Positions 28,432 through 37,266 of a stretch of DNA of 64,000 bases are shown here, piece after piece. The notes under the pieces were generated by a model, which was not told where the DNA came from, ran no database searches, and saw nothing but the letters and a program-made list of their open reading frames with translations. The DNA is from CAVTWH01 sp963738365 (GTDB taxonomy: Bacteria > Actinomycetota > Actinomycetes > Mycobacteriales > Micromonosporaceae). The stretch is from NCBI GenBank assembly GCA_963738365.1, contig CAVTWH010000006.1, positions 186,001 to 250,000 on the forward strand. The letters are read 5' to 3'. The position numbers and the translations under genes are program-made. Positions within the stretch are counted from its first letter, which is position 1; each line of letters begins with the position of its first letter.

Positions 28432-28450
28432 CTCACCGAGGGAAGATCCT

Positions 28451-30163
28451 GTGTCCACACTGGAGAGACTTCTTGACCAGCGGCTGCGGCCGGCATTCGC
28501 GGCGGTGGCCGGTGACCCGGTCGACCCGGTGGTGCACCCGAGCGGGTACGCCGACTTCCAGGCAGACGGGGCGTTGGCGCTGGCGCGCCGGCTGGGGCGG
28601 GCGCCCCGGGAGGTGGCCGTCGACGTCCTGGCCGCCGCCGACCTGTCCGGGGTGGCCCGGGCCATGGTCACCGGACCCGGCTTCGTCAACCTGACCGTCG
28701 AGGACGACCTGCTGGCCCGCCTGCTCGCCGACCGGGCGGCCGACCCGCGGCTGGGCGTCCCGGTCACCGCCGAACCGCAGACGGTGGTGGTCGACTACTC
28801 CGGCCCCAACGCCGCGAAGGAGATGCACGTCGGGCACCTGCGCTCGACGATCCTCGGCGATGCGCTGGTACGGCTGCTGGAGTGGTTGGGGCACACGGTG
28901 ATCCGGCGCAACCACATCGGCGAGTGGGGCACCCCGTTCGGCATGCTCGTCGAGCACCTGCTGGAGGTCGGTGAGGCGCGGGCGACGCAGCAGCTCGCGA
29001 TGGGCGAGCTGACCGCCTTCTACCAGGCGGCCCGCAGCCGCTTCGACAGCGATCCCGAGTTCGCCGACCGGGCGCGGGCCCGGGTGGTGACGCTACAGTC
29101 CGGTGACCCGACCAGCCGGCGGCTGTGGGCCCGGCTGGTGGCCGACTCCCGGGCCTACTTCGACAGCGTGTACGCCCAGCTCGGGGTCCGCCTCACCGCC
29201 GCCGACTACGCCGGCGAGAGCAGCTACCACGACCAGCTCGCGCCGACCCTGGCCGAACTGGACGGGCTCGGGCTGGTCCGGCACAGCGACGGCGCCGCCG
29301 TGGTGTTCCCGCCCGGCTTCCCCGGCCGGGACGGGCAGCCGCTGCCGCTGATCGTCCGCAAGCGGGACGGCGGGTACGGCTACGTCGCCACCGACCTGGC
29401 CACCGTCCGGCACCGGGTCCGCCAGCTGCGGGCCAGCCGGCTGGTCTACGTGGTCGGGCTGCCGCAGAGCCAGTACCTGGCCATGGTGTTCGCGGTCGCC
29501 GGGCAGGCCGGCTGGCTGGGCGGCCCGGTCCGCGCCGAGCACGTGGGGCACGGCAGCGTGCTCGGCCCGGACGGCACCATGCTGCGCACCCGGGCCGGCG
29601 ACTCGGTGAAGCTGGTCGACCTGCTCACCGCGGCGGTGGACCGGGCGGCGGCCGTGGTCGCCGCCAAGAACCCGGATCTTCCCGCGGACGAGCGCGCGGC
29701 GCTGGCCCGGTCGGTCGGCATCGGCGCGGTGAAGTTCGCCGACCTGTCCGTGGACCGGGGCCGCGACTACGTCTTCGACCTGGACCGGGCGCTGGCCCTG
29801 GACGGCGCGACCGCCCCCTACCTGCAGTACGCCTACGTGCGTACCCGCTCCATCGCGGCCCGGGCCGCTGACTCGGTGCCGGGACAGGTCTGCCTGGTCG
29901 AGCCGGCCGAGCGCCGGCTGGCGCTGTGTCTGCTGGCCTTCGACGGGGTGGTCGCGGAGGTGGCCGGATCGCTGCGCCCGCACCGGCTGGCCCGTTACCT
30001 GCTGGAGCTGGCGGAGGCGTTCACCGGGTTCTTCGAGCAGTGTCCGGTGCTGCGCGCGCAGCCGGCGGTGCAGGCCGGCCGGTTGACGCTGTGCGACCTG
30101 ACCGGCCGTACCCTCCGGCTGGGGCTGGACCTGCTGGGCATCGAGACGCCGGACCGGATGTAG
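28451..30163 (+). CDS. argS: Arginyl-tRNA synthetase
   Basis: A 570-residue class I synthetase that charges tRNA-Arg. The sequence shows the N-terminal additional domain, DYSGPNAAKEMHVGHLRST containing the HIGH-type motif HVGH (about residue 126), and LRTRAGDSVKL in the KMSKS position. The C-terminal anticodon-binding domain of the DALR type reads YVRTRSIAARA through LRLGLDLLGIETPDRM. GTG 28451 is favoured by GAGGGA 7 bases upstream. The next gene is convergent and its stop lies only 3 bases beyond the argS stop. Confidence 0.93.
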   Translation: MSTLERLLDQRLRPAFAAVAGDPVDPVVHPSGYADFQADGALALARRLGRAPREVAVDVLAAADLSGVARAMVTGPGFVNLTVEDDLLARLLADRAADPRLGVPVTAEPQTVVVDYSGPNAAKEMHVGHLRSTILGDALVRLLEWLGHTVIRRNHIGEWGTPFGMLVEHLLEVGEARATQQLAMGELTAFYQAARSRFDSDPEFADRARARVVTLQSGDPTSRRLWARLVADSRAYFDSVYAQLGVRLTAADYAGESSYHDQLAPTLAELDGLGLVRHSDGAAVVFPPGFPGRDGQPLPLIVRKRDGGYGYVATDLATVRHRVRQLRASRLVYVVGLPQSQYLAMVFAVAGQAGWLGGPVRAEHVGHGSVLGPDGTMLRTRAGDSVKLVDLLTAAVDRAAAVVAAKNPDLPADERAALARSVGIGAVKFADLSVDRGRDYVFDLDRALALDGATAPYLQYAYVRTRSIAARAADSVPGQVCLVEPAERRLALCLLAFDGVVAEVAGSLRPHRLARYLLELAEAFTGFFEQCPVLRAQPAVQAGRLTLCDLTGRTLRLGLDLLGIETPDRM

Positions 30164-30166
30164 CGC

Positions 30167-30916
30167 TCAGACCAGCCGGTACGCGGCCAGCTGCGGGCCG
30201 TACCGCCGGCACCCCACGCAGCGCTGACCAGCGGCGAAGGCGCTCACCAGGGCGCTGCGTACGGCCAGTCGGGTGCGCTGGGCGGCGTGCGGCCCCATCG
30301 TCGTCCGGTAGCTGTCCCAGTCTGCGGGGATGCCCAGCCAGTCGCCCGCCCGGACGCCCACCGCCAGGTCCGGCGGGCCGGCGGCCGGGGCGGCGGCGGG
30401 CGGGTCGGTCAGCCGCCAGTCCACCAGCAGCCGGTCACTGGCGTTGCCGGCGTCCCGCCCCGCCGTGTCCGTCCCGTAGTAGTCCGGCAGCAGGGTGCCG
30501 GAGCTCGCCCCGAGCACGTCGAAGTTGAGGTGCGCGTTGCGGGCCCGCAGCGGGTCGAAGGTCCACCGGATCAGGTCGATGCCGGCGGCCAGCGCGTGCT
30601 CCCGCTGCGCCAGCTTGAGCAGCCGCCCCACCCCGGCGTCCTGGGCGCCGGGCAGCACCGCGGTGCTCTGCGAGAACAGGTACAGCTCGCCGGGCGCGGC
30701 CGGGTCACGGGCCAGGAAGGCGTAGCAGAACCCGACCAGCTCGTCCGGTCCGCCGAACGCGCCGAGCACCAGGCCGCCGTGCCCGCTCAAGGTCAGCAGC
30801 AGCTTCGGCGGGATCGCCGCCTCACCCGGGGCGTAGCCGAAGGCGCGCTGGTAGACACCGGACGCTGCGGCCATTTCGGTGGGGGTACGCAGCGGGCGTA
30901 CCTGGGTCGCGTGCAC
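30167..30916 (-). CDS. GNAT-like acetyltransferase (COG3375 type)
   Basis: A 249-residue protein resembling the predicted GNAT superfamily group COG3375. Supporting stretches are ELVGFCYAFL, the acyl-CoA loop area PGAQDAGVGRLLKLAQRE, and the characteristic LIRWTFDPLRARNAHLNFDVLG followed by LLPDYYG and SDRLLVDWRL. The substrate is unknown. GTG 30916 is preceded by GAGGAT, which could be either a ribosome binding site or a -10 of a leaderless transcript. Confidence 0.78.
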   Translation of the reverse strand: MHATQVRPLRTPTEMAAASGVYQRAFGYAPGEAAIPPKLLLTLSGHGGLVLGAFGGPDELVGFCYAFLARDPAAPGELYLFSQSTAVLPGAQDAGVGRLLKLAQREHALAAGIDLIRWTFDPLRARNAHLNFDVLGASSGTLLPDYYGTDTAGRDAGNASDRLLVDWRLTDPPAAAPAAGPPDLAVGVRAGDWLGIPADWDSYRTTMGPHAAQRTRLAVRSALVSAFAAGQRCVGCRRYGPQLAAYRLV

Positions 30917-30962
30917 CCCACCATCCTCGCCGGGCGGTCCGGCCGGCGGCCGTCGGGCCGGG

Positions 30963-32141
30963 TCAGATGTGCCGGGTGGCGTCCGGGTCGTCCGGTTCGC
31001 TGCCCGGTCCGTTCGGCCACACCGGCTGCGGCGCGTTCTCCGGCCCGGCCGTGGGGGCCGCCGGCTGCTGGCTGGGGTAGTTCGGCGCTGCCTGGGGCGG
31101 CGGGGTGTAGCTGGTACCGCCCGCGGAAGGCGCCGGGTAGTTGGGCGCGGCCGGGGAGGGCGGGGTGTAGCTGACGCCGCCGGCCGACGGTGTGGAGTAG
31201 TTCGGCGCGCCCGAGGACGGCGTCGGATAGGTCGGGGCGCCGGACGACGGCGCCGGGTAGCTGGGCGCACCGGAGGAGGGACCGGGATAGTTGGGCGCAC
31301 CGGAGACCGGTGCGGCGTAGCCGGAGGCGCCCGAGGACGGTGCGCCGTAGCTGGGAGCGCCCGAGGACGGTGCGCCGTAGCTGGGAGCGCCCGAGGACGG
31401 GGCGGCGTAGTTGGGGGCGGCGTAGTTGGGCGCGCCGGAGGACGGGGCGGAGTAGCTCGGGGCACCGGAGGACGGGGCCGAGTAGCTGGGCGCGCCCGAG
31501 GCGGGCGCGGCGTAGCCGGGGGTGCCGGTGGAGTACTGGGCGGGCATCACCCGGGTGCCGTCCGGGCCGGCGTTGGCCGGCGACACCGGGGAGGCGTACG
31601 GGTCGACCGGCGGGGTGGGTACCGGGTAGCCGGCGGGCTGCGGGTAGCCACCGGGGGCGGGGTAGCCGCCGGACGGCGGGGCCAGCGGTACCGGGACCGG
31701 GGGGTTGGCCGGGTACGCCGCCGGCTGCGGGTTGGCGTAGCGGCGCCAGCGGCGCGGGCTGAGCGCGGTGAGCAGCAGGGGCACCCCGGCGAAGGCGGCG
31801 ATGCCGTAGGCGGCCGGCAACTCCAGCGCGTAACGCTGGCCGAACAGGGCCTTCGGCAGCACCTCGGAGGCCGCGTGCTGGCCGGTGACCAGCAGCTCCC
31901 ACAGTCCGAGGGCGATCAGCAGCAGACCGACCAGCACCGGGCCGACGGGGGAGAGCCGGGGCAGCAGGGTGGCCGAGTACAGGCCCGCGGCCAGCAGGAG
32001 CAGCACCGCCAGCAGGGCCTTCGGACCGGTGGTCCCCTCGAACGCACCGTGCATGACGAACCGGCTCAGGCCCACGCCCAGCAGGACGTACCAGGCCGCC
32101 GTGAGCACGAAGGTGAGCAGGAGCGAGCCGAGGTGACGCAT
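30963..32141 (-). CDS. Membrane protein with four helices and a long SGAPxY-repeat tail
   Basis: 392 residues. The first ~125 residues begin MRHLGSLLLTFVL and hold four predicted transmembrane helices. The remaining ~260 residues are a low-complexity tail of about 20 repeats of the form PSSGAPSY or PSAGGTSY, rich in Pro, Ser, Gly, Ala and Tyr, ending in an acidic PDDPDATRHI. The neighbour at 32223-33020 is a paralogue with the same N-terminal start and four helices but a different tail. Such tails are likely intrinsically disordered and may form multivalent contacts. The function is unknown. Repeat number may vary between strains. Confidence 0.75.
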   Translation of the reverse strand: MRHLGSLLLTFVLTAAWYVLLGVGLSRFVMHGAFEGTTGPKALLAVLLLLAAGLYSATLLPRLSPVGPVLVGLLLIALGLWELLVTGQHAASEVLPKALFGQRYALELPAAYGIAAFAGVPLLLTALSPRRWRRYANPQPAAYPANPPVPVPLAPPSGGYPAPGGYPQPAGYPVPTPPVDPYASPVSPANAGPDGTRVMPAQYSTGTPGYAAPASGAPSYSAPSSGAPSYSAPSSGAPNYAAPNYAAPSSGAPSYGAPSSGAPSYGAPSSGASGYAAPVSGAPNYPGPSSGAPSYPAPSSGAPTYPTPSSGAPNYSTPSAGGVSYTPPSPAAPNYPAPSAGGTSYTPPPQAAPNYPSQQPAAPTAGPENAPQPVWPNGPGSEPDDPDATRHI

Positions 32142-32222
32142 GGTGCCTCCAGCCGGAGCGGGTCGGTTGCGGGGCGACGCTACGCCGATTCGACCACGGT
32201 CGCTGCCGTGGGTTGTACCGGC

Positions 32223-33020
32223 TTATCGGGTGGAGGACCGGTCGGTGCCCTCGCCGGGCGGAGTGTCCCACGGGGAGCCGCCGCGCGCACCGGTGGCGTA
32301 CCCACCAGGTTGGGCGCCGGCCACCGGCAGCCCGGCGGAGGCGGACGGCTGGCGCACCGTGGTCTCGGCCGGCTCGCGGGTCCACACCACGGTGCCGATC
32401 GGCTCGGTCTCCACGAACGGCTCGGGCGAACCGGCCTGCTGCGGCACCACCGGCATGGTGTCCGTGGTCGCCGGCCCGGCCACCGCAGACGTGTCCGTGC
32501 TGGCCGGCCCGGCGGTGATCGCGGCCGGCGAGACCGGCGCGGGCGGCGCGACCGGCTCCACCACCGGCCCGGCCGCCAGCGGCCCCGGCCAGCGGCGCCA
32601 GCGCTTGGCGCTGACCACCGCGACCAGCAGCAGCGCGCCGAGCACCGGGGCGGTACCGGTGGTGAGCGGCGTGGTCAGGTCGCCGTTGCCCTGCCCGTCC
32701 AGAAAGGACAAATGGAACGTGTAGCCGAAGGTGTCGTAGGTCCGCTCCGGCCAGAAGATCAACGCTACGTAACTGGCCAGGTACGCAAGGCCGGCGACCA
32801 GCGGACCGAGCGGTGACAGCCGCAGTGTGGCGATCACCCCGAGGATCAGTCCGGCCCCCGCCAGGAACAGCAGCGGCGGCGTGAAGTCCCCCGCGACGAA
32901 GTGGCCGGTGTCCGCCTGGTGGTCGAACTGCCTGGCCGTGCCGACCTGCCCGATGCACATGGTCAGCCAGGCCAGCGGCGCGATCAGCACCCCGGCGAGC
33001 AGGCTCCAGAGATGACGCAT
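32223..33020 (-). CDS. Four-helix membrane protein, paralogue of the SGAPxY protein
   Basis: 265 residues beginning MRHLWSLLAGVLIAPLAWL. Four predicted helices are followed by a Pro/Ala/Thr-rich hydrophilic tail without the regular SGAPxY repeats. Shared features with the neighbour are the MRHLxSLL start, LSPLGPLVAGL versus LSPVGPVLVGL, and RRWRRW/RRWRRY after the last helix. ATG 33020 was chosen because the start then aligns with that of the paralogue. The two genes are 81 bases apart and could form one operon. Function unknown. Confidence 0.72.
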   Translation of the reverse strand: MRHLWSLLAGVLIAPLAWLTMCIGQVGTARQFDHQADTGHFVAGDFTPPLLFLAGAGLILGVIATLRLSPLGPLVAGLAYLASYVALIFWPERTYDTFGYTFHLSFLDGQGNGDLTTPLTTGTAPVLGALLLVAVVSAKRWRRWPGPLAAGPVVEPVAPPAPVSPAAITAGPASTDTSAVAGPATTDTMPVVPQQAGSPEPFVETEPIGTVVWTREPAETTVRQPSASAGLPVAGAQPGGYATGARGGSPWDTPPGEGTDRSSTR

Positions 33021-33166
33021 GGGGGCACCGTACCGTCTCGGGTGGCGCAGGTCACCCGCTGCGGCACACGCTGGGTGACCGGCGGTCGGGCCGGACCGCG
33101 CGGGCACCGTGGCGGACAATGGCCGGGACCGGCGCACCGCGGCGCCGGCTCCGGAGGGAGGACCCG

Positions 33167-35128
33167 ATGAGCCCTGGTGACCTGCTGTGGAGCCCGCCGG
33201 CCGGAGTCCGGGACAGCTCCCGCATCGGCGCCTTCCTCGGCTGGCTGGAGGCCGAACGCGGACTCGCCTTCGACAGCTACGACCTGCTGTGGGAGTGGTC
33301 GGTCACCGACCTGGCCGGGTTCTGGGGCGCGGTCTGGGACTACTTCGAGGTCGGCCCGCCGGTGCCGGCGACCGACGTGCTCGCCGACGCCCGGATGCCC
33401 GGGACGCGCTGGTTTGCCGGGACCAGCCTGAACTGGGCGCAGCTGGTGCTGCGCGCGCCCGGCCTGGCCGACGACGCCCCGCTGGTGCTGGCCTACTCGC
33501 AGACCCGGGAGCCGGTCACGCTCACCGTGGGTGAGCTGCGCGAGCAGGTCCGCCGGGTGGCGGCCGGGCTGCGCCGGCTGGGCGTGGCGCCGGGCGAGCA
33601 GGTGGCGGCGTACACCCCGAATGTGCCCGAGACGCTGGTGCTGCTGCTGGCCGCCGCCAGCATCGGGGCGGTCTTCACCTCCTGCGCCCCCGAGTTCGGT
33701 ACCCGCAGCGTGGTCGACCGCTGGCAGCAGACCGCACCGGCCGTCCTGGTCGCCGTCGACGGCTACCGCTACGGCGGCAAGGAGGTGGATCGGCGCGCCG
33801 AGGTGGCCGCCATCCGCGCCGCCCTGCCCAGCCTGCGGCACACGGTCCTGCTGCGCTACCTCTACCCGGACACCCCGGACGACTGGGCGGCACTGGCCGC
33901 CCCCACCGACGAGCCGCTGCGCTTCGCCCCGCTCCCCTTCGACCACCCGCTCTACGTGCTCTACTCGTCCGGCACCACCGGGCTGCCCAAGCCGATCGTG
34001 CACGGGCACGGCGGCATCGCGCTGGAGCACCTGAAGATGCTCGCCCTGCACCACGACCTGGGCCCCGGCGACCGGTTCTTCTGGTTCACCACGACCGGCT
34101 GGATGATGTGGAACTTCCTGGTCTCCGCGCCGGCCGTGGGCGCCGCCGTGGTGCTCTTCGACGGCGACCCGGCCGCCCCGGACCTGGCCGCGCTGTGGCG
34201 GCTGGCCGGCGCGGCCGGGGTCACCGCGTTCGGCACCTCCGCGCCGTTCCTGCTGGCCTGCCGCAAGGCGGGGGTACGCCCGCGCGAGGTGGCCGACCTG
34301 TCGGCGCTGCGGGAGCTGGGCTCCACCGGGGCGCCGCTGCCGGCCGAGGGCTTCCGTTGGGTGTACGACGCGCTCGGCCCCGACGTGCACCTGGCGTCGC
34401 TGTCCGGCGGTACCGACGTGTGTACCGGCTTCGTCGGCGGCAGCCGGCTGCTGCCGGTGTGGGAGGGCGAGATCAGCTGCCGGGCGCTGGGCGCCCGGGT
34501 GGAGTCCTACGACCCCACCGGCCACGCCGTCCTCGACCAGCTCGGCGAGCTGGTCATCACCGCGCCCATGCCGAGCATGCCGGTCGGCTTCGCGAACGAC
34601 CCGGACGGCGCGAAGTACCGGGCCGCCTACTTCGACGTCTTCCCCGGCGTGTGGCGGCACGGGGACTGGATCACCATCACCCGCCGGGGCAGCTGCGTCA
34701 TCACCGGACGCTCCGACGCCACCCTCAACCGCGGCGGGGTACGCCTGGGCACCGCCGAGTTCTACTCGGTGGTCGAGGCGCTGCCCGAGGTACTCGACTC
34801 GGTGGTGGTGCACCTGGAGGACCCGGCCGGCGGCCCGGGCGAGCTGCTGCTGTTCCTGGTGCTGGCCGACGGCCGGGAGCTGGACGACGCGCTGCGCGCC
34901 CGGGTGGCCGGGCAGCTGCGCTCGGCGCTGTCGCCCCGGCACGTCCCCGACGAGATCCACCAGGTCCGCGCGGTGCCCCGGACGCTGTCGGCGAAGAAGC
35001 TGGAGGTGCCGGTCAAGCGCATCCTCACCGGTACCCCGGCCGACGCGGCGGCGGCCACCGGCGCACTGGTCAACCCCGAGTCACTGACCGCCTTCGAGGC
35101 GCTGGCCGCCGCGCGCCGACGTCCCTGA
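33167..35128 (+). CDS. Acetoacetyl-CoA synthetase
   Basis: A 653-residue AMP-forming acyl-CoA ligase. Its N-terminus is typical of acetoacetate-CoA ligases (RGLAFDSYDLLWEWSVTDL.GFW, followed by RWFAGTSLNWAQ). The ATP-binding P-loop LYSSGTTGLPKPIVHGHGG and the SDATLNRGGVRLG hinge region are intact, with the catalytic lysine expected in LSAKKLEVPVKRI. It converts acetoacetate to acetoacetyl-CoA in ketone-body or leucine breakdown or polyhydroxyalkanoate use. ATG 33167 is preceded by GGAGGGAGG. It is convergent with the TIGR03089 gene across a tandem repeat. Confidence 0.9.
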   Translation: MSPGDLLWSPPAGVRDSSRIGAFLGWLEAERGLAFDSYDLLWEWSVTDLAGFWGAVWDYFEVGPPVPATDVLADARMPGTRWFAGTSLNWAQLVLRAPGLADDAPLVLAYSQTREPVTLTVGELREQVRRVAAGLRRLGVAPGEQVAAYTPNVPETLVLLLAAASIGAVFTSCAPEFGTRSVVDRWQQTAPAVLVAVDGYRYGGKEVDRRAEVAAIRAALPSLRHTVLLRYLYPDTPDDWAALAAPTDEPLRFAPLPFDHPLYVLYSSGTTGLPKPIVHGHGGIALEHLKMLALHHDLGPGDRFFWFTTTGWMMWNFLVSAPAVGAAVVLFDGDPAAPDLAALWRLAGAAGVTAFGTSAPFLLACRKAGVRPREVADLSALRELGSTGAPLPAEGFRWVYDALGPDVHLASLSGGTDVCTGFVGGSRLLPVWEGEISCRALGARVESYDPTGHAVLDQLGELVITAPMPSMPVGFANDPDGAKYRAAYFDVFPGVWRHGDWITITRRGSCVITGRSDATLNRGGVRLGTAEFYSVVEALPEVLDSVVVHLEDPAGGPGELLLFLVLADGRELDDALRARVAGQLRSALSPRHVPDEIHQVRAVPRTLSAKKLEVPVKRILTGTPADAAAATGALVNPESLTAFEALAAARRRP

Positions 35129-35154
35129 CCAGGCCACGCCTGACCCGGCCGACA

Positions 35155-35282
35155 GGTCCGGGTCCAAGCGGGTCCGGGTCCAGGCGGGTCCGGGTCCGAG
35201 CGGGTCCGGGTCCGAGCGGGTCCGGGTCCGAGCGGGTCCGGGTCCGAGCGGGTCCGGGTCCAAGCGGGTCCGGGCTCAGGCG
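35155..35282. repeat. 16-bp minisatellite, eight units, between convergent genes
   Basis: Eight consecutive 16-bp units of type GGTCCGGGTCCGAGCG. Units 3-6 are identical; the others differ at one to three bases. The last unit contains the stop codon (35276-35278) of the minus-strand TIGR03089 gene. Confidence 0.92.
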
Positions 35283-35971
35283 AGGACCAGGCCGACCTGC
35301 TCGGCCGCGGCGCGCTCGTCCAGGCGGGTGCGGTCCAGCCGGCGGCAGAGCACGGTGGAGGCGCCCACCGCGAGCGGGGCGAGCAGCCAGTCCAGCGGCT
35401 CCGGATGGGCGTCCACGTCGAGCAGCACCCGGGTGCCGGCCGGGATGGCCAGCAGGTGCGCCCGTTCGGTGGCGGCGGCGACCAGCTCCTGCTGGCTGTG
35501 CAGCGGGGTGGCCGGGTCCTGTGGGCCGGCCGGGGAGCGGAAGTGGTCGCCGTGGCCGCGTACCTCGGCGGCGTAATCCGCCCAGCCGGCCGGCACGCTG
35601 CGCAGCGGCAGCGCGAACGGGTGCAGCCCGACCAGCAGCCGGTCCCCGGCGTCCAGGTCGCCCGGGGCGGCACCGCCGTCGGCGGGCGCGGCGAAGCCGA
35701 CCTCGGCCGGGCCGTGTGCCACCACCCGTAGCCCGGCGCTCCAGCAGCCGAGCAGCACCACGGCGCTCTGCCAGTGCACCGGCAGGCGGACCAGGGCCAC
35801 GTCGCCGGTACCCAGCCCGTAGCCGTCGACGAGCAGGTTGCCGGTCTTGGCCACCCAGTTACCGACAGTGATGCCGGACAGCTCTGTGCGCTCGCCCGTG
35901 CCGTCGTCGTAGAAGGTGACCAGCGGCTGCGCCGAGACGGCGGCGTCGAGAAGTGCGGGAATGGTGGCCAT
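35276..35971 (-). CDS. TIGR03089 family protein
   Basis: A 231-residue protein resembling only the N-terminal part of AMP-binding acyl-CoA ligases, as in the actinobacterial family TIGR03089: VTFYDDGTGERTELSG, VGNWVAKTGNLLVDGYGLG, VALVRLPVHWQSAVVLLGCW. The ATP-binding and C-terminal catalytic parts are missing, so it is unlikely to be an active ligase. It is a frequent neighbour of mannose-activation and F420 genes in actinobacteria, as here. Role unknown. Confidence 0.82.
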   Translation of the reverse strand: MATIPALLDAAVSAQPLVTFYDDGTGERTELSGITVGNWVAKTGNLLVDGYGLGTGDVALVRLPVHWQSAVVLLGCWSAGLRVVAHGPAEVGFAAPADGGAAPGDLDAGDRLLVGLHPFALPLRSVPAGWADYAAEVRGHGDHFRSPAGPQDPATPLHSQQELVAAATERAHLLAIPAGTRVLLDVDAHPEPLDWLLAPLAVGASTVLCRRLDRTRLDERAAAEQVGLVLA

Positions 35972-36086
35972 GCCGCACTCCTACCACACGCCCGCCTGCC
36001 GTGCGGGACGGCGCGGGCGTACCGGCGGAAATGGCCGGCGCGCGGCCGGCAACACGGGCTGGCGGAGCGGGCGTAGGCTGGTGGAC

Positions 36087-37214
36087 GTGTCCGGACCTCG
36101 GGTGTTGTTCGATGCCACCAGTGTCCCTGCCGACCGTGGCGGCGTCGGCCGCTACGTCGACGGCCTGCTCGCCGCGCTGAGCCGGGCGGACGCCGATCTC
36201 GCGGTCGTCTGCCAGCGTACCGACACGGAGCGTTATCGGCGGGTGCTGCCGTCGGCGGACGTCATCTCCGCGCCGGCCGCGGTCGCCCACCGCCCGGCCC
36301 GGTTGGCCTGGGAGCAGACCGGGCTGCCGATGCTGGCCCAGCAGGTGGGCGCCGGGGTGCTGCACTCGCCGTTCTACACCTGCCCGCTGCGGGCCGGCTG
36401 CCCGGTGACGGTGACCGTGCACGACGCCACCTTCTTCACCGAGCCGGAGCACTACGACAAGTCCCGGGGCACGTTCTTCCGCAGCGCCATCAAGACTTCG
36501 CTGCGCCGGGCGGCCCGGCTGATCGTGCCCAGCAAGGCCACCCGGGACGAGCTGATCCGGCTGCTGGACGCCGACCCGGCCCGGCTGGACGTGGCGTACC
36601 ACGGGGTCGACCACGAGGCGTTCCACCAGCCCGGCGATGACGAGAAGCGGCGGGTGCGGGCCCGCCTCGGGCTCGGCGACACGCCCTACGTGGCGTTCCT
36701 CGGCGCCAAGGAGCCGCGCAAGAACGTCCCGAACCTGATCCGCGGCTGGGTGGCGGCGGTGTCCCAGCGGGACAACCCGCCGGCGCTGGTGATCGCCGGC
36801 GGCTCCGGCCACGACGACGAGATCGACCAGGCGGTGGCCGAGGTGCCGGCCGGGCTGCGCCTGCTGCGCCCGGGCTACCTGCGCTATGCCGATCTGCCCG
36901 GCTTCCTCGGCGGGGCGCTGGTGGCCGCCTACCCGTCGCACGGTGAGGGCTTCGGCCTGCCGGTGCTGGAGGCGATGGCCTGCGGCGCGCCGGTGCTCAC
37001 CACGCCGCGGCTGTCGCTGCCCGAGGTGGGCGGCGACGCGGTCGCCTACACCGGCGAGCGCCCCGAGGAGATCGGCCGCGACCTGGCCGCCCTGCTGGAC
37101 GACGAGCACCGTCGACTGAGCCTGGCCAAGGCGGCCTTCGACCGGGCCAAGGACTTCACCTGGGAGTCCAGCGCCCGGGTCCACCTGGCCGCCTGGGCGC
37201 GCGCGGCCGGGTGA
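36087..37214 (+). CDS. GT4-family glycosyltransferase
   Basis: A 375-residue GT-B fold glycosyltransferase, group 1. Typical features are VLFDATSVPADRGGVGRYV at the N-terminus, the acceptor-side HSPFYTCPL and VHDATFF, then VAFLGAKEPRKNVPNLIRGW and the donor-binding SHGEGFGLPVLEAMACG (E-x7-E). The next gene makes GDP-mannose, so a mannosyltransferase is likely, although the sugar is not shown by the sequence. TAGGCT (36074-36079) ends 7 bases before the start of GTG 36087, suggesting a leaderless mRNA; GTG 36081 is an alternative. Confidence 0.87.
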   Translation: MSGPRVLFDATSVPADRGGVGRYVDGLLAALSRADADLAVVCQRTDTERYRRVLPSADVISAPAAVAHRPARLAWEQTGLPMLAQQVGAGVLHSPFYTCPLRAGCPVTVTVHDATFFTEPEHYDKSRGTFFRSAIKTSLRRAARLIVPSKATRDELIRLLDADPARLDVAYHGVDHEAFHQPGDDEKRRVRARLGLGDTPYVAFLGAKEPRKNVPNLIRGWVAAVSQRDNPPALVIAGGSGHDDEIDQAVAEVPAGLRLLRPGYLRYADLPGFLGGALVAAYPSHGEGFGLPVLEAMACGAPVLTTPRLSLPEVGGDAVAYTGERPEEIGRDLAALLDDEHRRLSLAKAAFDRAKDFTWESSARVHLAAWARAAG

Positions 37215-37266
37215 TCCGGGCGTGCCCGGTTTGGTGCGGCGTGCCTCGGCTGGGCATGATGGGCCG

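Noticed and set aside
35155..35282. Regular repeats that look like a small CRISPR array
   Set aside because: The 16-bp units are head-to-tail with no unique spacers, and there are no cas genes.
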